Assembly: GCA_019649035.1 (NCBI GenBank)
Contig: BMAT01012657.1
Location: 46,609-67,049, forward strand
Direction: 5' to 3'
Length of the DNA: 20,441 bases
DNA from: Elysia marginata
Lineage: Eukaryota; Mollusca; Gastropoda; Plakobranchidae
Position 1 is the stretch's first letter; each line of letters opens with the position of its first letter. Under the pieces are notes generated by a model. The model saw only the letters and a list, made by a program, of their open reading frames with translations, was not told the origin of the DNA and did not search any database. The position numbers and the translations under genes were made by a program. This document shows positions 12,201-18,533 of the stretch, in pieces.

Positions 12201-15200
12201 GGTTGACATTAAGCTATTTGTCCTCTTTGCAAAGTTAATTCATAAGAAAACTAAAAAGAGCTAACACAATAAACTGGGACGTGGTAAGAGTTTTCAAGTG
12301 GTTAGCGATGATATTCACTTAAATACTTTGCTCAAAATAAGAAGTACAAAGACATGCATTGAGAATAATGTTTGTTGGAAGACGAAACGTCGCCAGAATC
12401 TGTTAGATGTTTCCCTCAGCTTGAGACAGAACGTTTCTTCGTTGCTTTAAATGTTTACCGATTTCTTTTAGTTTGCGTAACCAGAAACCTAATTTTATAT
12501 TTTGACCTTTTTTTTGTCTGAATAATATAAAAATCAAGCAATCAAATTTTGAAGTTATAATTTGTAAAAGTAATCATTTATTAAATTTTGTAAAGCACCA
12601 GAAACCGACCTCAAAGGTGCTTGTTGGCGTTAGTACATAATTACTACAAGCAAGTTCGTTATATCAGAAATAAAAAAATAATATCAATTACAAAGGCGTA
12701 CAAATTTTTAAGAAAATGAAGAGTCTTTATATTATAAATCAATGCAAATCGTGAAAAAAATTGTCAAAAAAAACAATCTTTCATTATGATTTCTGCCTCT
12801 CTTCACCCTTTCTCACTTTTTAACCCCCCACCCCACCACACACACACACTTCTTCGCCCTTCTTTACTTGCCTTTGACGGCATACAGTTATACTCTTTTA
12901 CATTTCCTACCAAGTGTCCCATTTCACTTTGATCTGTTTTTCATGTTGATTTTGCTCTTCTTCTCATTACCGTTATCGAATGCTCAAAAAATTTAACTCT
13001 TGAATATTTTCATGGTTAGGTTTAGTTGTTTGGCTTTTGTTTGATGATCATAATGTTTACATATCTGTACTCACATTGCACCTTCTTTTCGAGCTTTGAA
13101 GTTCGTTTGTTTAGCCACTTATCGTTCTTTCAAATCCCCAAGTTTGAACTTGTTCAACATACCCCTTTTTAGTTTTTTAATTCTCTTCTTTGCTTTATGA
13201 ATATTATCACTTTCCTCATTTTTGCCACCATCTAATATCAAGCAATTATTAGCCAACTAATCTTTTCACCTGTAAGTCCGCAATTTCATTCCGCCTTGCC
13301 CTTCTGTAAAAGCCATTGTGGAGTACCGTCTTTCTGTAATCGGTTTGGGTTATTTTTAACTAAATGGTATCCAATTCCCGCAACTTATAGGTTCTTTTTG
13401 TACTAATTGTTTTGCCAATGCCTAAAAAACCTAAATAGGTTTCGAAAATTTTCTGATACCAATCTATTGCAATCATATTAAATAATCTACGCAATCTAAG
13501 AATTAATCTCAGGATTGGTTTTTACGTCCTGCTAATTGGCTAATTGCCGCCAGGAGCTGCTCAAAGGAATCAAGGACAACGACTGCAACATTCACACAAC
13601 ATCTCTTACAGGCATTTACAGTACTTCACCAAACTTTGGACGAAATGAAAGCATAAGTCTAAGAAGAAATAGTGGGATCCGGGCGGGTCTTACGGGCTCT
13701 AGACGTCCTCAGACGTGAATAAGTAAAACCGTTTTTAAACAATCAAACTCGTCTTATTCTGCGTCTAACCTTATCTTCCTTGTATAATTTGCCAGAAACT
13801 AAACTATTGGCAAAACATGCAATTGTCCCCCCCTACGCCGATGTTGGTTTGGTTGATTGAATTTTAACGTCTCTTTTTAACTACAAGGTTATATCAGAGA
13901 CGGCGCTTGGGACAATTGAAAGCGTGCTGCCACACTGTGATGTACTGAGCGCTGCATACACCACGCCAAGTCACATTATCCTGACACCGGGCCGACCAGA
14001 CCTAGCACTAAATCCCTAATGCCTGACACCACGCGGATTAGCTACTAATACCAATTTTAAAGTCTTTGGTTTGACTCGGCCCGGGATCGAACCCCTACCT
14101 CCCGATCTGAGCGAGTGTCTTTACCGCTAGGCCACAGAGCCGGTCCCCCGATGTTGGAGTAATCTGAGAAACTAAAAACATCTTATAACTGACATAATGT
14201 ATTTCTATTATAATTCTTATTAAGGTTTGCATGACAAATATTTTTAATTTTACATTTTTAAGGATGTTGCAATAACCTTTTTTTTTAAATATCCTTTTGA
14301 CGTTTGTTGCATTATGCCATAAGTCAAGTTGTAAATGTATAGGGAAATTTAGCAAAACATATGATTATGTATGGCAATTATATAAGATACCCGCTCTTTT
14401 GTTTCCTTTTTGGGGGGTTTTAACAGAAATAACGTTTTTTAACGATTTCCTTGTAACTTACGTTTCCATCCCGTTCTGATTCCTTGCCAGTCACCCACGA
14501 GACAAACCTGGTGTGGGCACAGACCCCCATCTCCCTACCGTTCGCCCGGAGCAATGCCAGACTGATGTCCATTCCAGGGAACCCGAACAAATGGATGTCA
14601 GCCTCCAAACCTACGGTAAGCCACGACTTCTTTGATTCTTCACGCTCTTTGTTTATTATTATTTCTATAGACGGTATTAGATCATGCTTTTTCTGCAGTC
14701 AAGATATCTCAAAGATATTGAAAAAAGATGTTAGAGTAGCGTGATCTCGCGGTTGCGCATTCGACTCTCAACAGCGACTCATTTTGTGAAAAAGTAACTT
14801 ATCCACGATTTCGCCAGTCCACCCGCATGAAAATTATCTCCTGGCTATATTAGTGCCTGGATATTGTGGAAAGATAGAATTCGAGTGCTCAAGAGGCAGT
14901 AGTGCTGTAATATTAATTGCCTGAAAATGTGAAATATGAGCTGAGCTTGCTCTGTGGAAACAAGTGTAAAGTTTTGAAACTGCTTTTCGCCACCCTTACA
15001 ACGTTTTATGTCTCTTACGAATGTTTATTTTAAAAAACCAGTACTGCATTACTGTAGTCGCTCGCGTCTCAGTCATACGACATTGGACGCCTTGGCACCT
15101 TCTCGCATTGTTTTTGCCGCGGGTTTACTCCGCTGGTTCCCTCTTGTTCAATGGTTCTTAGTTCGTCAAGGTCTTTTTGTTTTTTGAGGGCGGGTGATGT

Positions 15201-18200
15201 TGCTGTTCGGGAGAGGTTTGTTGTAAAGTGCAACAGGCAATGTAGTCATTGGTCTCTCTCGGTATTTGGCCACGTGTGTGTTTAAAAACAGCGCTCTGCT
15301 TTATTTGAAGTAATTTTTTTATCTCTCCTTATAAAATGCCAAAATAATCGCCAGAAACTCTCTCACATATAGATTAAACATTAGCGCACGTTGTATTTTT
15401 ATGCAGGGACTTATTTGTGATGGTCACCGGGTATCTTATTCCTTTTAAGCTGTTTTCTAGGAACACATCTAGTTGTTTTTCTTCCGCTAGAGCCCATGTA
15501 TCACAATATTATTGTATATTAGCAATTATGAAATAAACGATCCATATAAATTAGTATCTAAGTTTTGACTTTCTCGCAACGAATCCAAAGGTTTTGGAAA
15601 TTTTGTTCTCCATCTCAAATCTCCGTTGTCTCATATGAGTGTTCCTACATTTTGCATGTTTCCAGATGGTCTTGTTTCGGTCCAGTATAGTTTATTCTAT
15701 TTTTTTTTCAATATTAGCACAGAGTTTGTGTTTTTCTAATATTTTTTTGCACCTCGGCCACACCCATATTAGGCGATGAGTATTTTTTTCTAGTTTAGTT
15801 TTTGGTTTCAGTAGTATGGGTCTTACTTCTTCAAAGCATCTTCTAGATGATAACGAACAACGCAGGGCTGAAGCTGTTTCATTGAGGTGTGTCTACATTG
15901 CTCGTGAACTGTTGTGTTTCACTGGTCCCATTAATTTTTGTATCAATAGTAATGTTGCTTAGCGGGAAGCGTATTATTCTCAAATGATCTTCGGCACTGA
16001 TGTTTTTGAGAGCTTTTCTATTCATAGTATGAATGCCGCCGACTTGTCTATACCTGTGATATTTGTTGAGATTTTCTCATGGATGGCTTTGCGACAAGCT
16101 ATTTGTGCGTCCATGCTAAATCCGAATGTTATTAGGTCTAAAAATCCTTCAGTTTTAAGAGAGATATGCCTGGTCACATTCTCCTTTACATAATTGAAGA
16201 CAGAATTTTTCAGATAGTGTTAAGCAGTGTATCAGGCATAAATGGCATCAGAGTTTTGTCCCATTGATAAAAAAATCTTCAAACGTTAAAAGGACAGAAA
16301 CCATTTATTATATGTTAACGTGACTGTGATGATTAAAGACAAGACAGTAAAAGTAACTTACATAAATATGTCTGGGTAAAGGGCATTTCAACTCCTACCA
16401 TTGTTAAGCTATGATATTTAGGATCAAGATAAGAAGAATATCCTACATGCATGCAATAGGGAAAGAGATTTCAACAAGAGTAGCGGAACTTTCCTGGTGT
16501 CACTCCACTATCTTATGAATACAAATATTATAAAATCTTTTAAAATCTGTGCCTCAGATTTATATTGAACATAAAATTTTTATTTAGCTCTATAGCTTTT
16601 AAGTTCTATGTCAAATCGTTTATAAAAGTAAGAAACTTACCCTACAATCTAGGTCTAGATTACTATAACCTCTATAGTATTTTGGAGTGTTGTCTTCTGG
16701 AAAAAGGACGTTACTCTTGTTTTACCTCTAATCTCATTCACTATTTTTTTTTCTAGGTGAACAACATCGCAGCTCCACACTTCACCTGGGGTTTCCGAGC
16801 TCTGGGCTTCCACTGGGAGGATCAACTGTTGTTCTGGAGCGAAGGAACCAACAAGAAGATACAGGTCGGTGTCTGTGTGTCTTGTGCCTGCTTTCTCGAG
16901 ATTGCCTCACTAATTTTTGACTACTTGAGTCACTCACCCATAATACTGAGTAGGATGTGTTCATGTTACAGAGCAGTTATTAGGGTGAAATACAAAAGAA
17001 TGAAACTTATAGGGGCTTTTGAAACGAAAGAATAAGCTTAGTAAAAATAGCATGAAAGGGAAGAAACGAACAAATCAGTCTGAAACAGGCTCTCGGTTTG
17101 GTGTGCAGAATTGTTTTAAACTTCCTTGATATAATAACAGTACTTACTACTTAATGCCCATTTCAAATTTTAATGCTGATCATCTAGTTTAAACACCCGC
17201 CATTAAAGTAACAAATGACTTGAATGTAGTAACACCACAGCATGGGCTAATGTTTCATTACTATTAGCCTCAAATAGGCTACCTGCATTGCTTCTAAAAA
17301 ATTTGACACTTTGTAATTGTATTGGAGCTCTAAAAGCACTCACAAAACAAGTATTAAAGCTATCGGCCTTACGCCTTCGTTGGGCAAGAAAACAGTTACA
17401 TAAATGAGCACATGACTTTCGATAAAAGAAAATCATTCATATTGATAAAGGCTCAGAAACAACACAGAAGGCTCGTATGAGTAAGAAAAAAAAGTAAAGA
17501 ACCAATCAAAAAACTATGTATCGATAAATAAATCGGCTGTTAAAATTTCAAAGTACCTACAGAAAGACTGTCGAGAAAAAGAAAAAAAAAGAAAAGCAAC
17601 GAAAAGAAGAAAAAAAAATCTGATGGGGGGATTACGCCTATGGTAACAATGATAGTCGCGCAACAGTTTTCGTTTTACCACAGTTTTACTTGCTTAGTTT
17701 ATACTCTTAGAGCTGGGATATACACCTTATCAAGTTTTATACCTGTTGATCCACATAGCTCTACTACGACTCTGGTTCAATTTTCTTCTTCTGTTCTGAA
17801 TGTTTAATATAATGCTGTAGTATTCTTTCTCTTACACGTTTTGATAGTTTTACTATTTATGACACTCAAGGCACTCAAAAGATCATCCTCATCTCTAAAG
17901 CTTCGTGTTTCATAGAATCTCAGCCAACAACAGCCCATGCCCCGCATACACAGGGTGTATGCATTACAAGGGTGTCAAAGTAGTTTGTGACCTAAATAAT
18001 GTCTTAAGTGAGCTCATGCTGGTTGATCTAGAAGTGAGACCAATGTCTCATGGTTTTACTCACTAGCCTACCGTTGGTGTTAATGTCAAATGTAGTTCTT
18101 TGTATTTCGTGATGAGTTATGCAATGTAAATATATGAGCTTTAATTAGAATGTACCACTTCTGAGTAATTTAGACAATCTTACTATATTATAACGACTGT

Positions 18201-18454
18201 ATACTCTTATATTTATTTTAAAAAAAAGAGCAGCAGAGAATGATGAAAAAAAGAAAATACGAAATAGTTTCCATAGTTTAGAACGAAAATGTGAGAAAAT
18301 ATTGAAAATAATTTGAGATTAAAAAATCTCTCATTGGAAGAGAGAGAGAGAGAGATAGACAAAGAGAGAACGAGAGAAAGAGAGAAATCGATAGATAGAG
18401 AAAGAGGGAGAGAGATAGAGAGATAGATTGACAGAGAGGAACGGGGAGAGAATC

Positions 18455-18533
<79 letters not shown>

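Larger units (their letters stand above)
6277..14490 (+). other. Intron 1 (8.2 kb), phase 1
   Basis: It begins GTAAGT and ends CCTTGCCAG. Apart from the repeats listed separately (minisatellite, MITE-like element, three SINEs, assembly gap) it is AT-rich DNA in which I see no exon that would keep the reading frame. The stretches 6283-7517, 8761-9477, 9740-10150, 10424-11820 and 11886-13837 show nothing identifiable beyond a hairpin at 10988-11011 and short CA-rich and C-rich runs at about 12825-12850. Confidence 0.85.
14616..16756 (+). other. Intron 2 (2.1 kb), phase 0, mostly transposon-derived
   Basis: GTAAGC to TTCTAG. From left to right it holds a decayed SINE (14730-14972), a decayed LINE reverse transcriptase on the minus strand (about 15050-16200) and a MITE-like element (16459-16741). 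Only about 450 bases are left unassigned, mainly 16201-16458, which has no recognisable content and may be more of the LINE. Confidence 0.85.

Noticed and set aside
12588..12636. AAGCACC...GGTGCTT hairpin, like a LINE/SINE 3' tail
   Set aside because: A seven-base stem and a short GTAAAGC word are not enough, and no body is recognised upstream.
13536..13718. Possible extra exon (QELLKGIKDNDCNIHTTS...)
   Set aside because: It would need phase 1 entry and exit to fit between exons 1 and 2. The direct exon 1-to-2 junction already keeps the frame, and the peptide does not resemble a propeller strand.
16757..17035. 92-codon frame starting at exon 3
   Set aside because: Only the first 36 codons are exon. 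The rest is intron 3 read-through beyond a usable donor at 16865.
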